Of a stretch of 64,000 bases of DNA, positions 22,508 through 33,210 are shown in pieces. Both the position numbers and the translations under genes were made by a program. Below the pieces are notes generated by a model that worked only from the letters and a program-made list of their open reading frames with translations, did not search any database and was not told the DNA's origin. How positions within the stretch are numbered: position 1 is the stretch's first letter; every line of letters begins with the position of its first letter. This DNA is from Dactylorhiza incarnata (Eukaryota; Streptophyta; Magnoliopsida; Asparagales; Orchidaceae), in assembly GCA_033032865.1 (NCBI GenBank), contig JAWHQI010000610.1, forward strand, positions 310,001 to 374,000. Reading direction: 5' to 3'.

Positions 22508-23612
22508 CTAGGGGTAAAACCTTTTCAGGTCATCGCAGCTCCATGTGTTTCCAAGTAGCTCCCCTTCATGATTCTGTAGACGGTATCCGCCAGTCGCTAA
22601 TGACTCGTGGATGATGAAGGGTCCTTCCCAACTTGGATTAAGCTTCTCGACGGCAGCTGATCGTCCTGATGTGTCCACCTTCTTTAGGACGAGGTCACCT
22701 GCTTGGAAGTGCTTAAGGCGGGCGTGCTTGTCAAAATATTTCGCCATTCGTCTCTTGATTTCTCCTTGCCTAACTGAGGCTAAGTCTCGTAGCTCGTCGA
22801 TGTAGTCGAGAGATAGCTTTTGAGCCTCTTCATTTTCCAGCCGCCATTCTTCATCTCCCTCCTTCGCCGCAACTAATCTTGGACTTCTGACTTCGAACTC
22901 CACAGTGATGAGAGCTTCGGAACCATGGGAGATCTTGTAAGGAGTCACGTGGCCGAATTAGGAGTGGTTCTTAGAGCCCATAGGACCGAAGGGAGCTGGT
23001 CTGCCCAGTTATCTCTTAGGTTCTCGACCTTCTTCTTCAGGAGGTTGATGATCAGTTTGTTGGCGTCCTTTACTTGCCCGTTGCTACGAGGATGGTGCAC
23101 TAAGGCAAATCGAAGATCTTTCCCTAGCTGCTTGCAGAAATCTTCCAGCTCCAAGCTGGAATGCGGACCGTTGTCAGTGACGATGGCGAGAGGGATCCCA
23201 AACCTGTAAGTTATTTCCCCACAGATGAAGTTTTTCACGACTTGAGAGGTGGTCTTGGCCAAAGTTTTGGCCTCTATCCACTTGGAGAAGTAGTCAATCA
23301 TAACGAGAATGAACTTTCTCTGGCCGCTAGCCTGGGGGAAGGGGCCTATTAGATCCATTCCCTAGAGAGTGAACGGCCACGGGGCCGTAATAGAATGAAG
23401 CTGACGAGCCGGCTGTAGCTGGAGAGGAGCGAACAACTGACACTTCTGACACTTCTTGGAGAAAGCTTCGGCATCCTTCGGATGGTCGGCCAGAAGTAGT
23501 CATGCCTCAGTATTCTTTGCTCTAAAGTGCGAGTCCCTGAATGACTTCCGCACTCTCCCGAGTGGATTTCCTCTAGAACTCGAGGTACTTCAGTTTTTGA
23601 AACACATATGGC
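22508..23612 (-). pseudogene. pol: Tat-a integrase remnant
   Basis: The reading is from the minus strand. An HHCC segment (HSGECGSHSGTRTLEQR, then a decayed CxxC) lies at about 23400-23580. The catalytic core follows (MDLIGPFPQASGQ, VTDNGPHSS and HPRSNGQVKDANK) at 22945-23358. Then comes the C-terminal domain with KRRMAKYFDKHARLKHFQ, ending in DDLKRFYP at 22508. The core glutamate position reads Asp (QVKDAN where Tat-e has QVEAAN). Frame breaks separate the three pieces. Similarity to the last third of Tat-e Pol is high and collinear. Everything between gag and the integrase HHCC region is missing. Confidence 0.85.
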
Positions 23613-24828
23613 CAAGGGGCCCGAAATGGTCTTGCGACCTCCTAGCCTCCCAGAAATCCGGGCAGGCCATCGTCATGTGCCCCTCTACCTGATGGAGCTC
23701 ATAATAGAGGGGAACCTCTTCTGCCTGCAGCCTCCTCCACCGGTTCCTTCGGGGTGGCCTATTACCCTGTCGGGCAACAACCATCGCTTCATCGCGTCCT
23801 CTCTCTTGACGCCTTTCCTGCTGGTTGAAGTTCCTCCTCTCCGGGGTGACCCTTCTTCCCATACCTTGACGCTGGGGCCAACCCGCTGGCCTCCAAGGTG
23901 TCCTATTAATGGGGACCTGATAGCGCATTTCCTCCTCCCGACGCTCTAGAGCCACTATGGGCCTCCTCTCTTCCCACCTCCTTGGCTCCTCCCTCCCGGG
24001 CTCTTCTCTCCTTTACTCCTCCAGTATTTTCTTCTCCTACCTTCGCGGCTCCTCCCTCTTCATGGGTATGGGAGCTTTCTCCTCTTCTTCTTCTTCCTCC
24101 CTGGTCAGCTTGGCCAGGAAGCCGCGATTCGACGCCTCCCCCTGAACGAGCTTATTAGCCCTTTCAATAAGATCTTCGTAGTACATGGGAGGATCCCGAC
24201 CGATCTCCAGCTTGAAGAGACCTTCCCTTAGGACGAATGTTAGGGCAAGCTGCAGGGTGAAGCCATCCACCTCCTGGATGTCCAACACTTCTTCCTGGAA
24301 GCGGTCTATGTAGTTCCCTAACGTCTCCCATGCTTCTTGCACCAGATAGAATAGGGTTGTGGCCTCCTTCTTCCTCTTCTTTGTCGTGGAGAATCACATT
24401 GTCACTCCTCAACTAAGGTCTTCAAAGCAATAGATCGAATCTGCTTCCAGCTGGTGGAACCAGTCCCTTGCCTTTCCTCGGAAAGTGATGGCGAAGAGCC
24501 TACACTTGAAGGAGTCTGACATGGTTTGGATGGAGACTACATCCTCGAACCACTGGAGGTGTCGGATGGGATTATTCCTCCCAGAGTAGTAGGTCATCAC
24601 TTGCTCACTGAACCCCTCTGGCACGGGGGCGGCGAGAATCTCCTCATAGAATGGGCTCCTCCCACCTAATAGGCGACGATCCTCGGCCTGGAAAGCAGCT
24701 CCCTTATACTCGTCGTAGGGGCGAGTATCTCGGGATCTCGCCTGGTCGTCCACCTCACAGAATTGAATCCCCTGCGAGCTTTGTTGATAGAACTGCTGCC
24801 TCTTTAGTCGCTCCGGCTCCTCCTCCAC
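23605..24828 (-). pseudogene. gag: Tat-a Gag remnant
   Basis: The reading is from the minus strand in three pieces: 24828-24409, 24342-24037 and 23955-23605. They match Tat-e Gag in order: PVPEGFSEQVMTYYSGR, HLQWFEDVVS, KARDWFHQL, DRFQEEVLDIQEVDGF and a Cys/His knuckle (YYELHQVEGHMTMAC), in which the first Cys of the knuckle is replaced by Tyr. The knuckle is followed at about 23607-23612 directly by integrase, so protease, reverse transcriptase and both RNase H domains were lost in one deletion. Confidence 0.8.
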
Positions 24829-25099
24829 TGGGTCCTTCCCTGCTTGCTAGGGAGGACCACCATCCTCGGACAGAGCCATGCGATGAGGCGAGGTCGCTGT
24901 GCCCTCCCCCTGAAGAAGAAGCGCGACTCGCATGGTCTCCTCCAAACGCCGCATGAACACTTAAAAATCTACCTGCATCACAAACTCGCCTCCATTTACC
25001 GAACTACCCGGAGCTCCTTCATTGTCGCCAGCTTGGACTATCTCGCCTTCTCACCAGACTTTCTCCCTCTGACTACGACTCACGCTCACCGCACGAAAG
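24829..25099 (-). other. Leader and primer-site region of Tat-a
   Basis: This is the region between the LTR and gag. The complement of 25083-25099 contains GTGCGGTGAGCGTGAG, similar to the sequence at the same place in Tat-e. The priming tRNA was not identified. Confidence 0.5.
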
Positions 25100-25745
25100 T
25101 GTTGAAGCCAGGAAAATCCCGACTCTAAATTCGGATCAATGCAGCCGGAGGTTACTTGCCCAGCAGTCCGATTAGATAGCTTGACTGGCAATGACGAAGG
25201 GACTAGAATGAGGACAACTGGATCCTAGGTGCTGCGGTAGGGAGGTCCCACCACTTACCCAAAAGCTTAGAAGAGACTTCTCCTCCACAACCAAAGATGA
25301 CCGAGCAGGGTACGAGGAAGGCACCAACTAACGAGTATCTAGGATGACAGTCGAGGGTGACGGTCAAGAACTCAGGGGGACAAGTCTTTGAAAATGGGGT
25401 TCTGAAAGCTCAGCCAAAGGTGTCAATCCAAGTACCCCTGGGGTCCTATTTATAGAAAAACCAAAGGGGAGGGGAGGATATTTATAGCCCTGACCTGCCC
25501 AGCGTCTACGCGACGATGAGGGGAATCTCGCCTGGCTTCGGCGAGTATCCACGATGGTCGCACACTTGACGAGTATAAAGGGCTTGCTCGCGCATACTCG
25601 CACATACTCGCACAGGCCTTCTGCTGCCTCTGCTTGCTGAGCTATATTCAGCTTCTGACTCCTGTCTTCTGTGTTGACTTTTGACTTTGACTTCTGCCTA
25701 CGTGGCTTGAATTAGGCCCTACCCTCATAGAATAGGGGTTGTACA
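25100..25745 (-). repeat. 5' LTR of Tat-a (minus orientation)
   Basis: The segment is 646 bp from TGTTGAAGCC to GGGGTTGTACA, the same ends as the Tat-e LTR. A minus-strand TATA box (CTATAAATAGGACC) lies at about 25441-25454. The five bases after it are GTACT. The partner LTR, expected upstream of 10853, is not present. Confidence 0.8.
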
Positions 25746-26145
25746 GTACTATTTCCAGACCCACCCCTTATTTATAGACGTCGTAAGGGTTGATTGTGAT
25801 GTTCATCGTGCGCGGGAAACTATCCTAACTCGCTCAACTTCCTAGAAAAACGACTTTCCCGCGGAAGACTTCCTAATAATAAATGGTCGTATCTCGCGCG
25901 CAAAGCGCGATAAATAAATGAATCACGCCACGATCAACAGAAATAAATTCGGGATCATTGCAAAACGCGGAAATAAAGCCAAGCGCAAGAACCAACATAC
26001 ATGAGATCATGGTCAGAATAAATTCGAATTATTACAAATAGTTTAATTCCAGTTTCCACAAAGAGAAGAAAAAGAAGAATGCCGACATCCGAATCACAGT
26101 CCTGGAGGATTATCGTGCCTGTCTGAAGCATTGGCATGTCACCCA
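25746..26145. other. Unassigned stretch right of Tat-a
   Basis: Mixed sequence without clear genes. On the minus strand it lies just downstream of the coiled-coil gene and may be its 3' untranslated region. Confidence 0.4.
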
Positions 26146-28043
26146 GTACACCCTAGCTCGCGCGCGAAGCTCATCTGATCTCTAGCCTTTGCCATGTATT
26201 CCTCGCTGAGGGGAATATGATCCTCCATGCGAGTAAGGGTCCCGAGGGAGCCCATACTCACCCGCATTCCGCGAATGTTGGTCTCCTGCAAGTCCTACCT
26301 GTTGAAGCCAGGAAAATCCTAGCTACAAATGATCGGACCTAAGTGTAGCCGAAGGTTACTGATCCCACGGTCGAACATCACAACTCTAATGGCTTAAACA
26401 TGAGAGAGAAAAATGTCTACAAGAACACCCTAGACGCTTAAACAGGGAGGTCCCGCCACGTACCCGGAAGTCTAGAAGAGCTTCCCGTCCAAAACCAAAG
26501 GCTGAGCTAGGTACGAGGAAGACACATACTTGGCGAGTATCTCGCTTGGAGGGGGATCAACCTCTTCCAAAGTGTCATTCCTGATACCCTTGGGGGTCTA
26601 TTTATAGACAAATTAGGGGGGGGGGGAGTTACCTAACCATACTCGCAATTTGCAATGGGTACTCGCCCATGCTCGCCCATGCTCGCACATGATCGCCCAT
26701 GCTCTCCCGTGCTTGCCTCCTTGAGGATGTCCAGTACTCTACTGGCGAGGTCTGTGAATAGCCGTCTCCTTAGGCATTTTTGATCTCGACGAATTATTTA
26801 CACTACCAATGCTCCACATCTGTCATCCGCCTGTCCAGCTCGTTGATGGCGTAGTACTTAGCCTCTGATGCCTCGAGCCGGTGCTCAAACCCCTCGATGG
26901 TCGCCACGCGAGCCTCCAGCTAGGATATTCGGCGATTGGTCTCATAAGCCACCAACCTGTCGACCTTGGTTTCAAGGTCGAGGTACGATGAGATCATTTT
27001 CGTCTGGAACTCGCGCATTGGCAGGACGATGATGTCTATGAAGGTAGACCCCGGAGACGTCGCGCGACCTGGAAAAGGTAGAACTGAATCAACGGAATTT
27101 CCACAAGGACAATGGGGCAGATCGCTTAAGGCGAGAAGTACATGCGCGTGAAGGAGCTACCCTGGGCTGGCGGCGAGGAGAAGGCGTCCGTCGGGGTGTC
27201 TCTCAGCGGCGTGGAGGAGAAAGGAGGCGAGGTGACGACGTGCAGCGAGGAGTTATCTGAGTCCCTGATAGCACGCCCCTGCCATTCTCTCCCGCTGGGT
27301 GAAAGTGCAGGGGTACGAACATGTGCTGTCAGGAAGAGGGCCCGACCGGTTGATCCATAGACGCCTTCCCGCGATCATCCCCCTTGATACCGTCGAACGA
27401 TGAGGCGAGAAGGATGATCGCCTGCATCCTCTTCTGGAGGACGCTGGAGGGCCTTGAGCGGTTGTCGCCGACTAGTGAGGAACTTCAGAGAAGGGAGGCG
27501 GAGGCAGAGAGGGGACGGGAACCTCGATTTTCTTAACTTCAGAATTCCCATGCGTGAGCTACTCTCCCCGCCCTCCGTTGAAGACCACGGTTGGCAAGAA
27601 GACTCTGACTGAGGGGCGATGTCAGACGTGATCGTTGGAGGAGGCGGTAGATGCTCTACGCGCAGAGGCTCTTCAGCGAGGGGCACTGGCGTGCTTGGCC
27701 CGACCGGGTTGGTCTCTGAAGGAGAAGTCGCTACAAGGGAAAGTCGGCATCAATAAAATGAATGGTTCCAAAATTTCTGAAAAGGGGCGACGTTTACCTG
27801 TTGTGGTCGTGTTGGGGGAACGGTTGGAGGCTCGCTATCGGCGAATCGTTGCTCGCCGTCATCGTCCAAGCCCGCCTGGCTAAGCAGAGTTTGAACCGGA
27901 TCCAGCGCAGGCCGCGCGGGACCTTCCGACAGAGCATCCTCCCTCGGTGTCTTATTAGTCGGACGCTCGCCATCGTCCCTTTTTCGCTTGCGCCTATCAG
28001 ACACTCCACCCTGACGAGGTGCACCACCATGCGTCTTCTTCAA
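26146..28043 (-). pseudogene. Unrecognised minus-strand coiled-coil gene, split by a solo LTR
   Basis: Exon-like pieces can be followed on the minus strand. 28043-27800 starts MKKTHGG and has a basic RRKRKRDD cluster, then ends at CAACAG|GTAAAC. A Ser/Pro-rich piece starts after TTGTAG near 27731 and is open to about 27360. A piece after TTTTCCAG near 27070 reads FIDIIVLPMREFQTKM, then a heptad-rich coiled coil to 26808. The same frame resumes beyond the inserted LTR at 26294 (DLQETNIRGMRVSMG) and ends at a stop near 26146. One in-frame stop lies in the coiled coil (about 26923). I do not recognise the family. By architecture (basic N-terminus, Pro-rich middle, coiled coil) it could be an accessory gene of another Ty3 element. 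Exon borders are inferred. Confidence 0.45.
26300..26802 (-). repeat. Solo LTR of the Tat family
   Basis: The segment is 503 bp from TGTTGAAGCCAGG to ATTTACA, with a perfect target duplication CTACC (26295-26299 and 26803-26807). Its start matches the Tat-a LTR, and it carries the same minus-strand TATA (CTATAAATAGACC, about 26595-26610). It contains a short GCTCGCCCAT repeat at about 26660-26705. It interrupts the coiled-coil gene. Confidence 0.85.
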
Positions 28044-28069
28044 TAATGTTCATTAGCTCTTGGGCTTTG

Positions 28070-28920
28070 TGTAACATCCCAAATTTAAAAAGGGGGTCTA
28101 ACCAGTTCAATTGAAACCATGGAGGAGCTTAGGCGGGGTCATAGAAAAGCACGACCCGACCCCCACCCCAAAATGGCGGTCATTTAGAGAAATGACTATT
28201 TTGGGTAGTATTGTGTTTCGCCACAACGCCAAAGTAGTTTAATGAGCATACATGCTCCGAATTGACTTCCATCAGTTCCGTTAGATTTGTATTGTCGATA
28301 CAAGTGCAACGGAACTCATTTCGTTCCAATCCGAGGTCATTTGGTGAAAGTGATCATTTTGAGTACCGTAGCGCGTCATGACGGCGCTAAACGCTATTTT
28401 AGTTTAATGAACATACATGCTCTGAATTGACTTCAGTCAGTTCCGTTAGACTCGTATTGTCGATAAGAGTGCAACGGAACTCGTTTCATTCCAATCCGAG
28501 GTCATTTGGTGAAAGTGACTATTTTGAGTATCGTAGCGCGTCACTATGACGTTATTTTAGTTTAATGAGCATACGTGCCTCGAATCGACTTCAGTCAGTT
28601 GTGTTGGACTCGTATGGTCGATACGAGTGCAACGGAACTCATTTCATTGCAATCTGATGTCGTTGGGAGAAAATGACTATTTTGAGTAACCTCGAGCGTC
28701 GCAATAATGCCGTTTTAGAATATCGAGTACACGAGCTCCGAATTGAAGTCTGACAGTTGCGTTAGACTCGTATGGTTGATACGGGTGCAACTAAATTCGT
28801 TTCGCTCAATTTCGACATCGTTTGGTCAAGTAAATAAAAATAAATGTTCGTAAAATTATACGAAATCTTGAGATGCGTGAACGATGGATTTCAACCCCGT
28901 CACATCAATGATGACTCGAC
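28070..28920 (+). repeat. Truncated LTR start with four ~160-bp subrepeats
   Basis: It begins TGTAACATCCCAAATT, the usual start of Tekay-type LTRs. The word ATTTTGRGTA recurs at 28198, 28356, 28521 and 28679, giving units of 158-165 bp. From 28198 on it is the inverted counterpart of 36105-36825 and stays similar to about 28920, where Tat-c sequence starts. Confidence 0.7.
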
Positions 28921-29787
28921 CTACTCGACTCCTCGCCACGACCTGGTGAGTTGCCTACCTTCATCCCTACTAACTGGATTCCCTCGGCCATTGACATTCC
29001 TGCATTGTCGCCTCTTGCAGAGACCCTCCTCGCGACCCCTGGGAAGCGTATCCCTCCAACGGGTTCGCCGGCTCCACCGGGCGAGACCATCCCCACCCCG
29101 GGATTTGGTCTCATGGGCCAAAAGAGCCCTGGCGGCTCGCTACCCACCATCATCCGGATCGCCAGAAATGCTCCACACCCCCTGGCTTGGGGAAATCTGT
29201 CACGCTGACCTACACTGAGGCCTTCTAGGGACAGCCGAGCTCTTCCTGTCAGTGCCCCGGTAAAGCGACCATGGCCTCGCTAGGTTGGTCAACATTAACG
29301 ATTATTTGCACCTTGCTTTTGCCACTGATTTCTTTTTTGCAGGTGCCCGCGAGAGCTCCCCCGCCGATCTTGACCTTGGGGAAGAGGAGATGTCCCCCCC
29401 CCCCCCCCCCCCCCGCCCTCGCCTGATAAGATTGCTAACTTCCGGGGCGATCCCCGAGACCCCGAGGTGCTGAAGAGGTGGAGCACCGAGGTGCTCCAGA
29501 AGTATAGCCACATGCTGCGGGATCTGTACAACCAGGCGCGGGAGGATAGGACGGACTCCGAGGAGAGGCTCGCCATCCTCGAGGATGACTATGTGCGGCT
29601 CCTTGCCGAGCTGCGAATGGATGCTCACGACGAGGTCACTTCCCCGGGGGTGCACCTCTCGCGAGCGGAGGATCAGGTGCGCATGCTGCAGCGCGAGCTC
29701 CGTGTCGCCCGCACCTACCATTATCCTCGAGTGTCACCGAGATCGAGGGTGCGAGGGCGAGGTCGATGGAGGTGGATACAGTATTGA
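28921..29787 (+). pseudogene. Tat-c aORF-A, 3' part
   Basis: This is a relative of aORF-A in Tat-e. A first piece (28951-29208) has the Pro-rich PAPPGETIPT segment. After a 3' splice site (TTTTTTGCAG at about 29332-29341) the last exon runs through a poly-C tract (29396-29413) to 29787. The last exon keeps the helical middle (EERLAILEDDYVRLLAEL), an SRAEDQVRMLQREL helix and the C-terminal GRGRWRWIQY. Tat-e has RKRGRWVWVEY at the same place. The 5' exons are lost at the junction with the truncated LTR. The poly-C run probably disturbs the frame. Confidence 0.65.
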
Positions 29788-30170
29788 TCCTTCTCGCGCT
29801 CGGACCCATTCAGCGAACCCTGTGTTGTAACATTTATTTATTTAAACAATCTGCGAACTCTATTACTATTATTAGCTTGACACTTCTCGCCCGCCATTGG
29901 GCTTTCTTTTATTTACTCGCGTTGTGATATTACTGCATGTGCCACGTTTGCTAGTTTTTATTTTTATTTCTTTATGTTCCTGCACGCGACCTATATTGGG
30001 CTCGCCTCGCCTGCGGCGAGCTGGCTTTGCCTCCTAGCATGCTAGGGCTTCCTTATTGTTGCGAGCGGGTGAGGAAGAGGGGTTGGCTCAAGGATCGAGG
30101 TGTATCGCAGTGAGATTCTGCTAACCGCACCCTTCGACGCTTCAGCTCCTTCCTGCCTTTTCTATTTTTC
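29788..30170. other. Spacer between aORF-A and aORF-B of Tat-c
   Basis: T-rich sequence following the aORF-A stop, then the aORF-B promoter region. It is collinear with 51083-51479 of Tat-e. Confidence 0.5.
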
Positions 30171-30178
30171 TATAAATA
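30171..30178 (+). promoter_or_regulatory. TATA box of Tat-c aORF-B
   Basis: TATAAATA lies 127 bp before the ATG at 30298, the same arrangement as in Tat-e (120 bp) and Tat-d (104 bp). Confidence 0.65.
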
Positions 30179-30297
30179 GGTCATGTCGTCATGCCCAACT
30201 ACCGCATTTATCGTCCAAGCCCTCGGCTTCCTTCATTCTCGAGATCTCGTACCTTCCTTCTTGCATTCGCTTCTTCAGCTCTCCAACGACTTTCAAA

Positions 30298-30640
30298 ATG
30301 GGCAGTGATGGTGGCGATGCCAAGGGCCGAGCCAAGTGTGCTTGGACTTTTTAAGATCACTCGTTCTTCAACTGCTCGCTCACCGAGAGCGAGTACCATG
30401 CCGCAGTCACCAACTACATCTCGCCCAGGTACACAGCTCGCCAGCCAGCGAAAATCGAGGCTATCAACGAGCTCTCGGCAGACGAGATCGCCATCCCCAA
30501 AGCCCACTTTGACGTCGGCCTGCGGCTCCCCCTATGGCCGGAAATTTGCCAGGTTTATTCGCGTTTTTTAGATTCCTTCTCGCACTCGCATAAGGCTTCT
30601 AATCGCGTGTCGTGTGTTTGCCAGATATTCTCTTTGCTTG
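30298..30640 (+). pseudogene. Tat-c aORF-B, N-terminal fragment
   Basis: The sequence starts MGSDGGDAKGRAKCA, aligning with MGADAEGRGKCA of Tat-e. A stop at 30352 breaks the frame, then homology continues in another frame through AIPKAHFDVGLRLPLWPEI (about 30490-30547). The rest of the gene is missing, replaced at about 30641 by a reverse transcriptase fragment in plus orientation. In intact Tat elements the accessory genes oppose pol, so this junction is a rearrangement. Confidence 0.65.
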
Positions 30641-31252
30641 GTAAAGCTTGTCTGAATCGATGAGCTGGTTGATTCAGCCATCAGTTTTTTCTATGATGAG
30701 CTTCATTGATGCCTTTTCAGGTTACCACGTGACATCTTCTTTATCACGAGTGGTCACTATTATAGCTACAAGATGATGTTGTTCGGGTCAAAGAACGCGG
30801 GATCTACCTACCAGCGGATGATGGATCAAGTCTTTAAGGAGCAAAAAGGGCAAAACCTGGGGGTGTACATGGATGATTTCTTAATAAAGAGCAAGATCCT
30901 GCAAGATCATGTCGACGATCTGGCGGGGACCTTTGCAACACTTCAGAAGTTTAGAATGAGTCTCAATCCAGCAAAGTGCATGTTCGGGGAAGAGAGAGGC
31001 AAGTTCTTGGGGCATCTTCTCACCCTGAAAGGAGTAGCACCTAATCTTGACAAGGTCTCATAAATCCTGGAGATGGCATCGCCGAAGAGCACTAAGGAAG
31101 TCCAAAGGCTATGGGAAGGTTGGCGGGCCTCAGTAACTTCCTGTAAAAGGCCGAAGAGAAATGTTTTCCATTATTCAGGACTCTCTGAAGCGGCAGCAGT
31201 TCGTGTGGATGGAGGAATGTGAAAAGGCTTTTCGAGAGTCTCAAGCAGCAGC
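30641..31252 (+). pseudogene. pol: Tat-type reverse transcriptase / RNase H fragment, part 1
   Basis: The fragment starts with LVDSAISF and runs through MMLFGSKNAGSTYQRMMDQ, YMDDFLIKSK (about 30869-30898) and the KFLGHLL thumb. Frames then break, and it reaches the connection near CEKAF at 31252. Relative to Tat-e the catalytic YVDD reads YMDD. It is cut by the 31253-37088 insertion and resumes at 37094. Confidence 0.85.
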
Positions 31253-31644
31253 TGTAATGCCCAGGGACGACCATGCCCTGATTCTTCACCAGAGGACACC
31301 CGACTGGCACGTCACCGGGCTGCAGCCCATGCACCCCAATGCCTCTCCGACATGTTTCTCAGCACAGCGCGTTGTTGAGGGGGGGTCTCGAACCCGCAAC
31401 CCCCTTGATAAGGAGCCTTCAAACCACTCCTCATCACCAATTGAGCTGCAGCTCAATTGGTGATGAGGAGTGGTTTGAAGGCTCCTTATCAAGGGGGTTG
31501 CGGGTTTGAGACCCCGCCTCAACAACGCGCTGTGCTAATAAACATGTCGGAGAGGCATTGGGGTGCTTGGGCTGCAACCCGGTGACGTGCCAGTCGGGTG
31601 TCCTCTGGTGAAGAATCAGGGCATGGTCGGCCCTGGGCGTTACA
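31253..31644. repeat. 392-bp palindrome with tRNA-like A and B boxes in each arm
   Basis: The arms 31253-31448 and 31449-31644 are each 196 bp, meeting at CTG|CAG. They differ at only a few positions. Read outward from the centre, each arm has AGCTCAATTGGTGATGAG (A-box/D-arm like) and, about 50 bp on, a B box. The B box is canonical in the left arm (GGTTCGAGACC, complement of 31384-31394) and has one change in the right arm (31503-31513). The outer ends read TGTAAYGCCCAGG. Confidence 0.85.
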
Positions 31645-31662
31645 ATAAAAAGTGCATTTTTT

Positions 31663-31799
31663 TGTAACGACCCAGGCCTGACTCCAATCGGGACAACGTC
31701 CACCGAGAGCTCTAGCGAGACTCAGCTGGCATCGCTACCGGGCTGCAGCCCAAGCACCCCAACCCCTCTCCAGCCCACATGCGGGTTGTTGGTGTCCAC
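31663..31799 (-). repeat. Left copy of the 5S-type (Cassandra-like) arm, truncated
   Basis: The start TGTAACGACCCAGGCCTG is the complement of the right end of the whole insertion (36952-37088). Similarity holds for the full 137 bp to GGTTGTTGGTGTCCAC. The 5S part, which would follow, is absent because a long LTR begins at 31800. Confidence 0.7.
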
Positions 31800-32559
31800 T
31801 GTAAGACCCCCTCTCCAAAATCGACGGTTCGACCGGGGGATCTTATCGCACACCACCCTTTTTCACGACGCCGAAGCGATCACGAAGGGTGAAGGTACTA
31901 GCTTCTTCAACCCCCTTCCTTGAACACTCCAAGGTCATGCATTGGGGTGGTGTTAAGCGAAAGTCACTATACACCAACAGAGTAAGAAAGCGACATTCTA
32001 GCGGAAGACTTTATTAAAGAGTGCACATTATAGTATTTAGCGAAAGACGTCGTATTATAGCGGAAGATTAACTATCACAAAAACCTTACACTCAAGACCT
32101 GTATGAATAACTTCCATACCTCCTCCGCATTAAAATCCTAACCATCAAGGATTTATTGCCATTATATGTATACCCTGGGATAGGGCACCACAAAAGGAGA
32201 TGCGGCTTAACAAACTTATACCTGACGTAGCCTGCTCCGTGGCTTCATCCACACACAGATGTTGTCACTCATCCGCACCTGTCACCTGTGCCAAAGACAA
32301 GTTATTAGAACCACGAAACAGAATCCAACCCCTACTAACAAACATACATAATATAACATTTATAAGGGAGGGGACATCTGGACTCTTATCGGGCCGAGGC
32401 AGTCTTCCCACGACCACCGCCTACGTACTCCATATCATCCTGCATACGGTCTCAGACCCACGTAGTTCTATTAGTTTCGCACGGGTTGCCCTCCCAGACC
32501 ATCCGTCGTGCGGGTTGCCTTAGAGTAAAACTCATAGGCCATCCGACATTCTCCCAAGG

Positions 32560-33185
32560 CACATTTTATATTCCCGGAGGAATAATTCTCGAAGGCACAA
32601 TATATTCCCGTAGGAATATTTCTCGAAGGCAACATTTCATTCCCGTAGGAATTACTTCTCAAAGGCAACATTTCATTACTTCTCGAAGGCAACATTTCAT
32701 TCCCGTAGGAATTACTTCTCGAAGGCAACATTTCATCCCCGTAGGAATTACTTTTCGAATTATATTTCATCATAAGAGTAGAAAAGAGAATTCTCTTAAA
32801 GCTTAACAATATATCTACCTGTAGTTTAGTAGAAGGAGAGAAGATGAACTACTATTTTAACCCAGCTGGTAATCGAACCCCAACTGCCCACATAAGGCAC
32901 AATTGCATTCTTGTGTTCGATCATTATCTCAACCGCTGAGACCATTATTCCAACCGCTGAGACCTATTTAAGCTCAGAATTTCTAACTCTCTTATGTCAA
33001 CAATATATAGTAAAGTAGCTCAATATATTCCCGTAGGAATACTTCCCTGAAGGCACAATATATTCCCGTAGGAATATTTTCTCATAGGCTCAATATATTC
33101 CCGTAGAAATATTCCATGAAGGCACAATATATTCCCGTAGGAATATTTTCTCAAAGGCTCAATATATTCCCGTAGGAATATTTAT
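32560..33185. repeat. Short repeats ATTCCCGTAGGAATA in the long LTR
   Basis: The self-complementary word ATTCCCGTAGGAAT and variants occur more than ten times in two clusters (about 32569-32755 and 33026-33183), separated by unrelated sequence. Units are about 37-47 bp. Confidence 0.75.
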
Positions 33186-33210
33186 TACTGTCAATACAAG
33201 AATAGACCTC

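Noticed and set aside
31449..31520. Functional tRNA gene
   Set aside because: A- and B-box-like parts are present but no acceptor or anticodon stem can be formed; it lies in a palindrome.
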